In this document: in pieces, positions 25,913-38,477 of the stretch
Position numbering within the stretch: the first letter of the stretch is position 1
Layout of the letters: the number at the start of each line of letters is the position of its first letter
Assembly: GCA_037833965.1 (NCBI GenBank)
Contig: AP031353.1
Location: 25,050,501-25,114,500 of the forward strand
Source: Marchantia polymorpha subsp. ruderalis
Lineage: Eukaryota; Streptophyta; Marchantiopsida; Marchantiales; Marchantiaceae
DNA: 64,000 nt
Direction of reading: 5' to 3'
Notes under the pieces: generated by a model
Databases searched by the model: none
Seen by the model: only the letters and a program-made list of their open reading frames with translations
What the model was told of the DNA's origin: nothing
Translations under genes and position numbers: made by a program

Positions 25913-28900
25913 ATGGAGGGGAAGAGTGAGAACAAGCTGGGTTTCGAGTCATTGACCGATGAGACTGTAGACTTGGTAAATTCCCCAATCTCTCGTGTCT
26001 GAATCAGTGTTTCCGGTCGGTCTTGTTCCCTTCTGGTTCTGGTTCCGTGGGTCTTGGATGGTACGAGAGAAATGACACCGCGGATTAGGCAGCGGCAAAA
26101 TGAAGTTTAGGCGCATGGCAGTCGATGTTCAAATGCATGCGTCGGGTCGGGTCGAGACGCAAGAACGCATATTACAGCGGTGGAAGTTTTCGAAAGCTTC
26201 GGGATTCTGGCTCGGGGCGTGTTTGGTTCATTTTCAGTCACAGGAGTAATCCGAGATTGTGGATTAGGCAGTTCAGGCTCGGAGCGTGGTGAGGTGGTTT
26301 TGTGAGAGGTCTGTGGTCAGTTTCTTGTCACCAGCTGTGAAGGGTCTGGGAAGAGGGGGCTGACGAATGTTGTCCTCCTTCAATACAGGAACGGATCCCA
26401 ATCGAGGAAGTCTTCGCTCAGCTGCGATGCACCAAAGAGGGTCTCACCTCTACGGAGGGAGAGACACGGCTTCAGATCTTCGGGTTCAACAAGCTCGAAG
26501 AGAAATCGGTACGAGAAGTTCTCCCTTTTCATCTCAGAGAAAGTTGTTGTGGTTCCCGTACATGGACTCGTGGATTGCACATCTCCACCGTCATCCTTGA
26601 AAACTAGTCTATCGTTATCACTATTCCCCCTCGTACCTTCATGGCACTGACTGTCAACCTCATCAATGTAGCGAAGAAGCTGTATTCTGCCCGAGGCCAA
26701 TATCATTCTAGACTTTGGATTCAATCTTGTTTGGCCCAAAGGGTACCAGACTGGTGGGCTGTAGTCAAGAGCTTCAGTCATGTCATGTGGAAGTTTGTAA
26801 TATCGCCTGATGGGCTATGTAACAAATCAACCGGTGAATTCGTCGTGCTTCGTATTTTCTGATGGAGGTTTGGTGTTCTCGGAGTACAGGAGAGCAAAAT
26901 TCTGAAGTTTTTGGGATTCATGTGGAATCCCCTTTCATGGGTCATGGAAGCTGCCGCAATCATGGCCATTGCGTTAGCGAACGGAGGAGTAAGTTCTTTC
27001 TCCGTCTGTTGACCCCTTGTGAGCTTGTTGGACGGTTCGCGGCCAGGAGTATGAGCGGTAGACTTTTTTGCAGTAGTCTCGGGCATGCTCCTTTTGCCAC
27101 TGAAAGTCTTGAGCAAATCATCGTGACGGGCATGCGCACGACCAACAAAGCATTGTTGATAACATTTGGGTCGAACATTTGTGATCATTTCAGGGCAAGC
27201 CACCAGATTGGCAAGACTTCATCGGTATTATTACTTTGCTCGTGATCAACTCGACCATCAGTTTCATTGAGGAGAATAATGCAGGAAACGCTGCAGCTTC
27301 GTTGATGGCCCGACTCGCACCTAAAACGAAGGTCGGTAGCATGCTTTTTGCAAAGTCCGAGTGGTCACGTGGTGGTCAAACAGTGCGCACTTTTGACTCT
27401 TCTTCTTCAACGCCGCGCTGTCAGGGCGTTCGATGTCCAGAACATGAATGAATCTGCGAGGCCGGTGGCACGCTGTCTGGCTGCCGAATGTTTCCGTGTG
27501 GGTTTTGATCATCCTTCGTTTTGCTTACAGGTGCTCCGAGATGGAAAGTGGTCGGAGCAAGACGCGGTGATCCTCGTTCCCGGAGATATCATTAGCATCA
27601 AGCTCGGCGACATCGTCCCTGCTGACGCTCGTCTTCTCGAAGGAGATCCTTTAAAGATTGACCAGGTACAGTTTGTTTTCCGAGAGGCGTTTGTTCCACG
27701 CTCGAAGCTGGTAGCTCGTTAGAGCTCCGTCTGCACATTTGTTTCGGCTGCTCACAGTTGACGATGGTTTGATTGCAGTCCGCTCTTACTGGAGAATCCC
27801 TTCCCGTTACCAAGAAGCCCGGAGATGAAGTCTACTCAGGATCTACCTGCAAGCAAGGAGAGCTCGAGGCGGTGGTTATTGCCACCGGGGTGCACAGTTT
27901 CTTCGGAAAGGCTGCCCATCTTGTTGATAGCACCAACCAAGTGGGACATTTCCAGAAGGTAATAGCGGCGATTTGAGTCGGTTGTCTTTAGGCTTTTCTT
28001 TGCTGTGAATGCAAATGCGCTTTCAGACGTGCATCATCTCCTAAAGGATATGCGAAAATCGTTTGCACCTCGTCTAATGATTCATCTATATACTGGAATA
28101 TAGGTTCTTACCGCCATCGGAAACTTTTGCATAGTGTCTATCGCCATTGGTCTCTTGGTCGAGATCATTGTGATGTTCGCCATCCAGAAGAGGAAGTACC
28201 GTGAAGGTATTGACAATCTGTTGGTGCTTCTCATCGGAGGTATCCCCATAGCTATGCCGACTGTGCTGTCTGTGACCATGGCTATCGGTTCTCACCGTTT
28301 GTCTCAGCAGGTAATTCCCACGCCACATTCTACTTCCAGATTTTGTGTTACTCGTAGCGTGTCAACAGGGATCTTGAAAATCCGAAAGGTGGTCAAATGT
28401 TCGTGTAGCACGCGAGGACGTAAATTAGTTTGCTAGATAGATATTCTGTCGACCGACTGTCAATTATGTGGTACCACACACTTCTCGTTCGACAATAGGA
28501 CTAAACATCGTGGAATTTGCATCACATTTCAGGGAGCTATCACAAAGCGAATGACCGCCATCGAGGAGATGGCTGGCATGGACGTATTGTGCAGCGACAA
28601 AACTGGAACTTTGACCCTGAACAAGTTAACCGTCGATAAGAATCTCATTGAGGTAAAGTGTGATTTACCTCTGCTCATGCGTGCGACCCTGTGCGAGGGC
28701 CCTACCGTCGTTGACTTGGGGGTTCCAGTAATCATTTTCTGTTGAAGATCCCCTCTAGCCTTTACTGCTCCCCGTCGAGTAGGTCCGTACCCTGAAAGTA
28801 CTCTTCTCGTACCGAAGAGGTACGGGCAATAACGAATTGGACGTACGTTGGGAGTCGGATCTGTCAGTAGTGACCTGTACTGTAGATAGGTGTAATTATT

Positions 28901-31900
28901 TCTGTCAGACATTAACGACGCTGTTCTGGTAATTTCTGGTGCAGACATTCGCCAAGGGTGTTGACAAGGACCTAGTCGTGCTCTCGGCCGCCAGAGCTGC
29001 CAGAGTCGAGAACCAGGACGCTATCGATGCCGCCATCGTTGGAATGTTGGCTGATCCCAAGGAGGTATGACATCAAATTGAACATCAGCAAGGAGCCGGG
29101 GGGGTGGAGAATCCAGTTTCATTAGGGTTGGTCTGTCAGAATGTAGCTGTTCTCTTTGACTGCAGTCTTTTACTGCTTGCTCATCCGCTTTACGTTTTGA
29201 TTTGCAGGCTCGAGCGGGTATCCAGGAGATTCACTTTCTTCCATTCAACCCTGTCGACAAGCGTACCGCTATCACTTACATTGATGCCGATGGAAAATGG
29301 CACAGAGCTAGCAAAGGAGCACCTGAGGAGGTATAGCTGCTGATCTCTTTTTGAAAATACTGGATGTTCCTGAGTATTAGAATAATTTGCGGTATACAGG
29401 ATCTTAGATGTCGAGTCTGAATGTGTGATCGGTGACTTGTGCGCAGATTTTGCACTTGGCTCAAAATAAGGAGGCTATTTCTTCGAGAGTGCACTCCGTG
29501 ATCGACAAATTTGCCGAACGTGGTCTTCGATCATTGGCTGTTGCAAGGCAGGAGGTACCTGAGAAAACCAAGGAAAGCCCTGGAGGACCTTGGGAGTTTT
29601 TGGGTTTGTTGCCATTGTTTGACCCGCCCCGTCATGACAGTGCCGAGACCATTCGACAAGCACTGAACCTGGGAGTCAATGTCAAGATGATTACTGGTAA
29701 GTTCTCACGATCATTTTACTGCTATGTTACTCCTCAAATTGGCTTGTTCAAGTTCCACAGCATTGTTCTGTGTCACCTTGTTTGGAAAGGAGAGGATTTC
29801 GGGCATTCTGTACATGTCTTGGGGCATGTCTTTTGTCTCATGTTTGTTCTTTATCAGGTGATCAATTGGCCATTGCCAAGGAGACTGGGCGTCGCCTGGG
29901 TATGGGAACGAACATGTACCCGTCGTCGGCTCTTCTTGGACAGCACAAGGATGAGTCAATTGCTGCACTCCCAGTGGATGAGCTCATTGAGAATGCAGAT
30001 GGATTTGCTGGAGTTTTCCCAGGTGAATATAGGAAATTTCGTCTCTTGAAATTGATGCTATAGACTGGACAGAGCGTGGCCGCAGTCGCTAGCAAGTTTG
30101 GTTGATATTTTCTAACAAAAGTTGTTATCTACTGCAGAACACAAGTACGAAATTGTCAAGAGATTGCAAGAGAAGAAGCATATTTGCGGTATGACTGGAG
30201 ATGGTGTGAACGATGCACCAGCTCTCAAGAAGGCAGATATTGGTATTGCCGTTGCTGACGCAACCGATGCTGCCCGCAGTGCTTCGGACATTGTCCTCAC
30301 CGAACCTGGTCTCAGTGTCATCATTAGTGCCGTTCTTACCAGCCGTGCTATCTTTCAGAGGATGAAAAACTACACCATTTACGCCGTTTCAATTACCATT
30401 CGTATTGTTGTAAGTATTTCTTCTCTATTCCTGCGTTTTTCTGTTCTTCCCGGTATACTTCAGGACTTGATGAAGAGCTTCTGTTTAATGTTTATATTCG
30501 ATGTTTATCAGTAAAAGTTCAATCCACTAATGACCGATTTGCGCATGTGGTGCAGCTGGGATTTTTGTTGCTGACCTTGATCTGGAAGTTCGATTTCTCG
30601 CCCTTCATGGTGTTGATTATTGCCATTCTGAACGATGGTAGGTGATTGCTTTGAGTACCTGTGCAATGAATACTTGGATTATATAAACCAGATTTTAATT
30701 CGTGGATTGTGCTTCGAAATCTAAACTTTCTTCTATCGTTTTCAGGAACTATTATGACCATCTCCAAGGATCGTGTGAAGCCTTCTCCCCTTCCCGATAG
30801 CTGGAAGTTGCAGGAAATTTTTGCTCAGGGTGTCGTTATTGGAACTTATTTGGCAGTGATGACTGTTGTCTTCTTCTGGGCTGCTGATAAGACTGATTTC
30901 TTTGAGGTAATCAGTCCCAACTAATTTTTTTTCCATAATGGCCAGCCAAATCGTGGAGTTGTGAATATTATTTCGACCGGTGTTGAGGGATAACTGCTAC
31001 CTTAAGGAATATTTTGCTGACTTGGTATCGACTTGCTGCAGTCGAGGTTTGGAGTGCGATCGCTGAACGGCAATCACTCGGAGCTTACTGCTGCTGTCTA
31101 CCTACAAGTTTCGATTATCAGTCAGGCTTTGATTTTCGTCACTCGATCAAGGAGCTGGTCTTTCATCGAGAGACCAGGCATGCTTCTTTTTGGAGCTTTC
31201 TGGATTGCTCAACTGGTATGGACTATTCTCGCATTCCCTTTCGTTCTCAGCAATCAAATGTACTCTCATTTCTCCAGTGTCATCACTTTTTGTTAATTCT
31301 TCATTTTTCTTGGATTTACAGGTTGCCACCTTCATTGCCGTATATGCTAACTGGGGCTTCGCCCACATCAAAGGAATTGGCTGGGGATGGGCCGGAGTAA
31401 TCTGGTTGTACTCCCTCGTAACCTACTTCCCGCTCGATATTATCAAGTTTTCTGTGAGATACATTTTGAGTGGCAAGGCTTGGGATCACATGCTTGAGCG
31501 CAGGGTAAGCACTCGATTCACATCTTGCTCTTTCTAAATATTCCTCTGTGAAATATATATTGGAGGTGTCTGTGTATTTAATACTAATTGTGGTTTTGTA
31601 TCTTTCAAAATAGACCGCATTCACTCGCAAGAAAGATTTTGGAAAGGAGAATCGTGAAGCTCAATGGGCACAACAACAACGTACTCTTCACGGTTTGGCT
31701 CCACCCGGCGCTGCATCAGGAGTTACTGGAGGACAAGCTTTCAATAAAGATGTTCCCGAGATTGCCGGAGAGGCCAAGAGACGTGCAGAGATGGCTAGGT
31801 GAGAAATCCCGATCAATACTTTCGTACCTTTTCAAAGCGTTCAAGACAATTTCGTTTGGATCTGTTAGTAGTAAATTCTTTAAAATGGTTGTGAACCTTA

Positions 31901-32023
31901 ACTGACCCTTCTCTTGTCTGCTCCAGGTTGAGGGAGTTAAACACGTTGAAGGGACACGTGGAGTCAGTCGTGAGGTTGAAGGGACTGGACATCGAGACTA
32001 TTCAACAAGCATACACGGTCTAA
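25913..32023 (+). CDS. Plasma-membrane H+-ATPase (P3A-type), 19 exons
   Basis: Proton pump that hydrolyses ATP to export H+ across the plasma membrane. Exons: 25913-25975, 26389-26508, 26890-26988, 27194-27331, 27531-27665, 27779-27958, 28104-28310, 28533-28652, 28945-29064, 29208-29330, 29447-29696, 29858-30022, 30138-30409, 30556-30637, 30746-30906, 31042-31215, 31322-31504, 31614-31798, 31927-32023. All introns are GT-AG and the frame holds throughout, giving 957 residues (family about 950). Visible: LTGES at 188-192 (actuator), [13 protein letters not shown] before the P domain, DKTGTLT with phospho-Asp336, [17 protein letters not shown] from 593, and Asp691 in NDGTIMT, equivalent to the proton-binding Asp684 of Arabidopsis AHA2. 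The C-terminal regulatory domain ends in QAYTV, with penultimate Thr956 as the phospho-site that recruits 14-3-3. The exon 4 donor (GTCGGT) is non-consensus but frame-preserving. The call is certain at family level; the isoform is not assignable. Confidence 0.97.
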
Positions 32024-32169
32024 TCAGATTGGTGTAATCTTAGTGTTAGAGCAATGTGGGAATATGAAATGGGTCAATTTTGACCCTCAATTCTCATATT
32101 CAGTCTAGTGTATTAGTGGGTGGGGAATCATCATCAGCAGATGTAACTTACTTTCCAGACTGCAACAGG

Positions 32170-32175
32170 AATAAA
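32170..32175 (+). terminator. Polyadenylation signal candidate for the H+-ATPase gene
   Basis: AATAAA lies 147 bp after the stop codon and is preceded by T-rich DNA. Plant signals are degenerate, so the actual cleavage site is uncertain. Confidence 0.35.
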
Positions 32176-32574
32176 TGGGTGAGTAGGCCAGTGGACGTAA
32201 TAGGCATCCACCCACCTTCTGTCCACTGCTTGGAACACAAGGTTCTAGGAATTTAATGGAGAAAAGAGTCATCAAGAAATTAGTCATTATTAGAAATTTA
32301 GGTATTACATCAGAGACGTATGAAAATGTGAAAATTTTGTAGAGTAACACGTAGTTGGTAGATTTAGGAACGCACACAGGTCTTGAAACCGTATCGACGT
32401 TCTGATATCTTCTACTTTGACTGTCTATAAAGTTGAAATTCGTCAAAGTTTAATCAACGTTCAGAGGCCACCATTTCGTTCTGTCGCTAAATCAATACTC
32501 TGTTTGCTTTAAAATACTAGTACTTCGTGTGCCTCATTTGTTTTCCAAATTTTCCGCGATTTGAACGCAGAAAT

Positions 32575-32935
32575 GTTTACAATTTGTTGTCTTCGCATCG
32601 TTTCCGCTTCACAGACTTTGACTGGAACTTTTCTCCTGATCGTGTGTATTGCCTTGATGCCTGCCATAGTATAGACCGCTTTGCAGGAGGTAATGAATAT
32701 TCTGTTGAAAAAAAGACTCAGAAACTAAACCTACGATCAGATTCTTTTAATTATGTGCTGTCTTAGCATCGTTTCCGCTTCACAGACTTTGACGGGAACT
32801 TTTCTCCTGATCATGTGTATTGCCTTGATGCCTGCCATAATATAGACCCCTTGGCAGCAGGAGCTAATGAATATTTTGTTGAAGGAAAGACTCAGGAACT
32901 GAACTTACGATCAGATTGTTTTAATTGTGTGCGCG
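32575..32935. repeat. Imperfect 171-bp tandem duplication
   Basis: Two head-to-tail copies start near 32595 and 32766 (core GCATCGTTTCCGCTTC), period 171 bp, roughly 10% different by eye, with a 3-bp insertion in the second. The period and the indel are multiples of three, and both copies are open in the same plus-strand frame (each contains YCLDACH) with a stop between them. It starts about 550 bp beyond the H+-ATPase stop codon. I recognise no protein family, and most differences change the amino acid. Confidence 0.85.
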
Positions 32936-32939
32936 TAAA

Positions 32940-33640
32940 AAACTCAATTTACATAAAATTCCAGGGTAAACATGGCCAAAAAACGACTGTTGTCAAACAA
33001 ATACAAATTTCACCTGAAATTGAAAACATACGTGCAATCCTACTTTTTTATGATCGATAACCACCAGCTACCTCAAAGCAGGTAAAATCACGATCTTTGT
33101 TAAACTTCTTCAAGTGATAACATTGATGATTATGAAAGATTATTAATAAATAGTTGCATTTAGACGAATTTGTACACACATGTCCCGAATACTGGTAGTA
33201 ATCCCTAATCAACTCTCTCACTTACTACGACGATAACTTGACATTTGTTTTTTCCAGATTTGCAGAAAATTTGTAGTGTGCAATTCCTGTTAATCATTAC
33301 TCCGGGAGCAAGTTTCAGCAGTGTACACACAGGTCTTCGCAGCAACCTGCGCTATTTCAGATATTCGAAGTGCCAGAATTACCGTAGATCCATTTGAGAT
33401 CCCCGGTTTGAAGGTCTTACTTGCATCGATTCCAAGTTATGGACAGCTCGGAGAAGTGCGAAAGCTACGGATCATGTGGTGTTCGATGAAATTTACTTTC
33501 GCTTGTTTCCAGGGTACTTTTTTCCATTTGGAGCAATTCTTGCATCTTATTTCTCCGGCGTCATACATGTCTGCACACTGTGTTGTGCAAGTCTCCGTTA
33601 GTCACATTTGGCAAAATGAGTGTGAACTGACCGAAGATCC
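32940..33640. other. Spacer before the tRNA gene
   Basis: I see no gene here. The plus-strand frame at 33321-33725 runs through the tRNA gene in antisense and is not credible as coding. Confidence 0.6.
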
Positions 33641-33646
33641 AAAACA

Positions 33647-33717
33647 GGAGGCAACCAGGATTGAACTGATGACCTATCGGACTGCAGCCGATTGCTCTAC
33701 CACTGAGCTATACCTCC
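33647..33717 (-). tRNA. tRNA-Cys (anticodon GCA)
   Basis: A 71-nt cloverleaf reads on the minus strand. The acceptor stem GGAGGTA pairs with TGCCTCC (one G-T pair). The D arm carries the A-box text TAGCTCAGTGGTAGAG. The anticodon loop CTGCAGT with anticodon GCA is closed by a 5-bp ATCGG/CCGAT stem, and a 5-bp T arm encloses TTCAATC. No intron and no encoded CCA, as in nuclear genes. A TTTT Pol III terminator starts 3 bases after the 3' end. The A-box wording is nuclear-type rather than plastid- or mitochondrial-type. The T-loop is slightly degenerate, so inactivity cannot be excluded. Confidence 0.9.
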
Positions 33718-33749
33718 AGATATAATACATATGCGGGACCTATAATTAT

Positions 33750-35230
33750 TATTTTTTAAGATCATGTCGTTTTCCTTCTACTGCCGATGCGTAGCACATC
33801 CTGTTCTCTGATTTGAGCCAACCACTCGACAAGATAAATTTGGTATAAATAGTCTCAGACTCATCAATAGGTGGGCCCGATAATTTCTCTGCCTAAATCA
33901 TAGAATTTCAAATGGAAGTTTTAATTCGAATTCACAATATGATTGCAAACATATAGTCTAAACTTGAAGTAAAAGTCGAGAAATTTATTACATTAACTTT
34001 AGAAAATTAAAGCTATTTATCTAAAAAATCTGATATTATCCATATATCAAAAAGGTGATGTACATTTATCAGCCTCTTTATTTAATGGTATATCGAACTG
34101 TTTTGACATATATCCCGTGCACTTTCAACTTATCATGAAGTGTCTAAGTCATGAGTCATGTACTACAATTAATACATGACATATGAGTCAAACGCACAAG
34201 TCAGATATCTTTAATCGATTCCAACACAAGCCAAAAAATATCATTTAATATGTGAATTATATTTTTTCCTCAACATTTTTGCATAGAAATCCAAGTTTTA
34301 GAAATGTATTATTATAAGAATCAGATTAACATAAAGATTATTATTAAATCTATAACATAATCACTTATCATTCCAGATTATGACGACATGAAATGAAAGA
34401 TAGCTTGATAAGACATGTAGATTGTACTTTCTATTTATTCAAAGAATATATGTTGGAATTACATCTCACGTCCATCAATGTTGACAGTTCAAAACATTGT
34501 TACACCGAGAAACTCGTGCAACACATAGAGTAAACATATGGAATATAAGTTTCATCTCCATGGCAACATAGTAGCAACTTTACTAGATTGAGACGAATGT
34601 ATTTCATAGTTCTTCAAATAGCCATCTTATGAAGTAGTGAAAAAATTATCATCTAGTAATATAACCGGATATCAGCTGATTAAAATTAACTTTCATACAA
34701 ATAATCCTAATTAATCTCAATAATAATAATAATAATAAAGCCTAAAATTATCATGAAAGTGGTGTGAATTATGAGAAAAATAGATAGTTCAACTTATTTT
34801 TCTTGTTTTGAAAGCAATTCAAATTTTTTGAACAAACTATTTCAAATTTTTTTTTTGGAAAAATATCAATCATAAAATAGATCATTATTACATTTATTGC
34901 TATATCCAATCATCCATTGCATCAAAACATGTTAAACAAATGAACACCTTGATGCAAGATTAAAAAATCAAAGAAAATTAAAGAATCCATATATAATGAT
35001 TAAGTTATGATAAAAAAAATGTTCAATAATTTATCTTTGAGTTTATATAAATTTTTTAATGCTTAAAGAAAGTCAAAATCATCTACTATTGGAGTAATGA
35101 AAATTTTCTTGCTTATTGTGTAAAATTATCATTATGTGATAATATTCAAATGTAAAAGTTTTTAACACTGAAACGTATGAAATTCAATTATCTATTTTAC
35201 CATTTTCATGGGAGTTCATTCATGGATCTA
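33750..35230. other. AT-rich spacer with (AAT)n microsatellite
   Basis: Very AT-rich and gene-free; an (AAT)n run of six to seven units lies at about 34719-34738. The missing left part of the old chromovirus or of the copia element might be buried here, but I could not recognise any. Confidence 0.6.
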
Positions 35231-35234
35231 ATGG

Positions 35235-37507
35235 TTAGCTATTCTGCTTGGCTATGAGAGTATAAGCAATGCAACCAAAAATACTCAAAAAGCTATAATC
35301 AACCATAAGTTTGTGACTCAATTCAAATGGTGTCAAGAAATTGATTGCACTAGAAAGAGAAAGGTTTACCAAATAATCAGCAGTGTTGATAGTTTTGACT
35401 CAAAATTCACATAATAAACATGATTGGCTCAACATACTCTGTACGATCTCCAACACTGTTCAATTGAGACTCTCAAAGACAACATTCTATTGGGGATTAT
35501 AAACCGCAGTGAGATGATGAGTAATCCCCTCCTCTTTGTAGTAACTCTGAAAATACTCAGAAGTATACTCCCTGCCATTATCCGTACGCAAATGCCTCAT
35601 CTTGTGTCCAGTCTGAGTTTCCACTTGGGCCCACCAACTTTTGAAAGTTGGAAACACCTCATACTTGCGTGTGAAGAAATAAACTTACACATATCTTCAG
35701 TAATCATCAGTAAATGATACATAGTACAATTTTTCAGAAAGTGAGGCAATATGAGAGACCCTCACACGTCACTATGTATATACTCAAGTAACTCTTTGAA
35801 ACTATGAGTTCCAACACCATAGTCTTGCATATGCTACTTACCCATGATACAATGTTTGCAAAACGTTAGTCAACTTTATCCAAACCAGGCAGCACCTTTC
35901 TCTCATCAAGGAGAGACATGTAACTGTCACTTGGTGTCATAGCCTAGAATGTCATACATGAGACATCTAAAGTTGAGATCCAGTAAATGATATTGCTCTC
36001 TAACATGCATAGATTATTGTGCTTGTGTCCTTGAAAAAACTATCTTATCACGTGATCTAACGTCTAACACACATTTCTTAGAACTTCACTCTAGGCCGTG
36101 TGAGTCTAGCATACCAAGAGAGAGATTAAATTCCTCTTCATGTCAGGAATAAACCCCAACTTGGGTCAGTGTACGTTTGACTCCATCAAACATGCGGATC
36201 TTCACAGATCTAACACCTTCAATCCTACAAGGTTGATCATTCTCCAAAAAAACGGATCTGTCTGATCCCGAAAATGTAAGGAAAAACTCTCTAATGTAAC
36301 ATATATGATAAGAACAAGCACTATCAAGAATCCATACGTCACCAACAACCTTGGATGAATTGCATAGGGCATACCACTGACATCATAGACCATACTCCAG
36401 CAAGTCATCCTCCTTAGCTTCAAAATTTCTGTCACATTTGCCAACATAGGGGTATTCACAACTTTGATCTTATTCACCTTGTAGTACTTTTTGATGTCAC
36501 CACTTTTGCCACATCGCCAACAAACTACCGTCTTCCTCTCAAGGATCTTACCCATGGACTTGGATCTTACTTTAGATCCAACATGTTTTCCATCCTTGTC
36601 GTTACTCGAATGTGATCGATCTCGAATCACATTCAGTGCCATTTCAAAAGAACAGGATGAATGAGATGATAACATTGTCTTCTGCTGAAGATCATCTGTC
36701 AAAAGAGCACTTACAACCTCGTTGTCACTAATAGTCTTCCTATCACGATGGAGAAGTATACATGATAGCGTCTGATACGATCCCGGAAGCGAGCTGAGGA
36801 GATGAAATGCCTTCATCTCATCTTCAATCTACTTTCCAAGATTTTGAAAATCTATCACAAAATTATCAAATGCGTCGATTTCGTCCCAGAATCTTTCATC
36901 TTGAAGGTCATCAGCTTTAAGTGAGTGTACAACCTATTAGAGAATTTCATGTGATGAAATCGTCGTTTGAGAGCTTCAAACAGTACAGATAACTCGTCAT
37001 ACTCCTCCACGTACTTCAAAATCGCAGGTTGAAGATATCCTAGAACGATATCCACTATTATTCTTGCCAATCCTTTCGCTCATTATCGCTAAGGGTGTCG
37101 GGTTTTTCTCTCAACAGCATGCCAAGGCCTGTGGACTTCAACTTCCCTTTTACCTGCCTTTTCCAAAGCAGGTAGTCTCCGCGTCCATCAAACCTGATAA
37201 TCTCATAACCAGATCCTCCGGCTTGTCTAACTGCCATTTGTGTACGACAAAAACTAGAAGTTGTGGCATTTTCCTCCTTTCCGCTCATTTTTCACTCTCT
37301 CTGATGTACACCAATGCCTTAGCTGCGTCGAGAGCTTTCTAACGATACCCAATTTGCCTATATTCAGAGAAAATTCTGTTTGAAAAATATTCTTGCGAAT
37401 GAAATATTCCTACATAATATTCTTGAATCTACCTTGAGCTGCCCGAACCTGACCGCTCGCTGCCTGCATCTGCCCGAGGTGCCCAAACTGTCTGAACGTG
37501 ACCGCTT
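35235..37507 (-). mobile_element. Decayed Ty1/copia element: gag, protease and integrase part
   Basis: Read on the minus strand. Gag starts near 37288 (WKRQ motif; PDTLSDNER) and continues through 37070-36855 and 36816-36500. A zinc knuckle follows (CWRCGKSGDIKKYY, with its His and last Cys lost). The copia protease motif WILDSACSYHI is near 36345-36310. The integrase core is near 35600-35400, including LRTDNGREYTSEYF and a degenerate continuation to about 35235. The frame is interrupted by many stops and shifts. Reverse transcriptase, RNase H and the 3' LTR are absent, so the element is truncated at its 3' end. Its 5' leader and LTR lie beyond the inserted chromovirus, at 43290-44034. Confidence 0.85.
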
Positions 37508-37512
37508 GCTAC
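37508..37512. repeat. Target-site duplication, left copy (GCTAC)
   Basis: GCTAC directly precedes the TG of the 5' LTR and is repeated at 43290-43294 directly after the CA of the 3' LTR. A 5-bp duplication is typical of LTR retrotransposons and fixes the element borders. Confidence 0.9.
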
Positions 37513-37864
37513 TGTAACCATCTTTAGTTAGTTAAAACTAAAGTAGATGTTACTCTAAATATTGATATAGATACTTTAGTGTGCACTAGTCATAGTTGCC
37601 ACGTCAGCGATCCGCGCACTTGGTAGGTACAGAGTGGATGCGTTACTTTACAATGCCACGTCAGCGATCCGTGTGCTTGTTAGGGTTATCCGCCACGTCA
37701 TCCATCCACTAGGAGTGGGATGGATGGTGGAGATAAGATATTATCTCCTTGTACTTGTTTGTGAGAGCTATATAAGGGAGAGTAGAACCATTGTTGGTAT
37801 CTCTCATCTTCAGAGTTTGTGTTTCTATCTTCGAGTGAGCTTCTCTGTAAACCCTAGTGTTACA
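37513..37864 (+). repeat. 5' LTR (352 bp)
   Basis: Begins TGTAACC and ends TGTTACA. It has a TATA box (TATATAA, 37769-37775) and 95 further bases to its end. Two CCACGTCAGC motifs (37599 and 37656) are 57 bp apart. The 3' LTR has an expanded array of the same motif. Confidence 0.93.
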
Positions 37865-37865
37865 A

Positions 37866-37877
37866 TGGTATCAGAGC
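37866..37877 (+). promoter_or_regulatory. Primer-binding site, initiator tRNA-Met type
   Basis: TGGTATCAGAGC starts one base after the 5' LTR and is complementary to the 3' end of plant initiator tRNA-Met, the usual primer of plant LTR elements. It primes minus-strand DNA synthesis. Confidence 0.9.
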
Positions 37878-38477
37878 AACCTTGTTCTTTCCTTGAGTGT
37901 GGATTATCCCTCATGGAATAGCAAGTGAGTGATGATAAAGTGTAGTTTTGAGAGTGTATAGAAGCTGGCAGAGGTGATTCATCTGCATGTAGAGAGAGGT
38001 GGAAGGGGAAAATTGTGGTTTTGCAGATATGGACGGGATTGACAGGTATCCAGTACCCCATTGGCCAATTTCTAACCTATTCGATATTCATCTTCGTTGC
38101 ATTGAGAAATATCATTTTCGGATGTATCTTGTGGCTTGTTGGGGTGCAAATTTTATGATTAGAGTAATGGAGTCGAGAGTGCCACTGATTCTTCCAATGA
38201 TTACTTATGTAGAGACTTGGGATTGTACCATATACATTATAAACTGAATGTTTCATGGATTTGAATCGCGAACCACCTAACCCGGTTTGGTTCAACACTT
38301 ATGTAGAGATTAGAATAGTATATCAACAGAAGAGTATATGGAGATATTTTCTTGTGAGGAATTATGGAGAGAAGTACTATAGAGCTGTGATGGAATCACC
38401 CGCACCTTTTGTGACTCCTTTGTTGAGAGTTCACATAGTGATTATACTCACTTTGTATTAGAGGAAGTGTGAGAAAG

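Noticed and set aside
33321-33725. 134-codon plus frame
   Set aside because: Its 3' half is the antisense of a well-formed tRNA-Cys gene.
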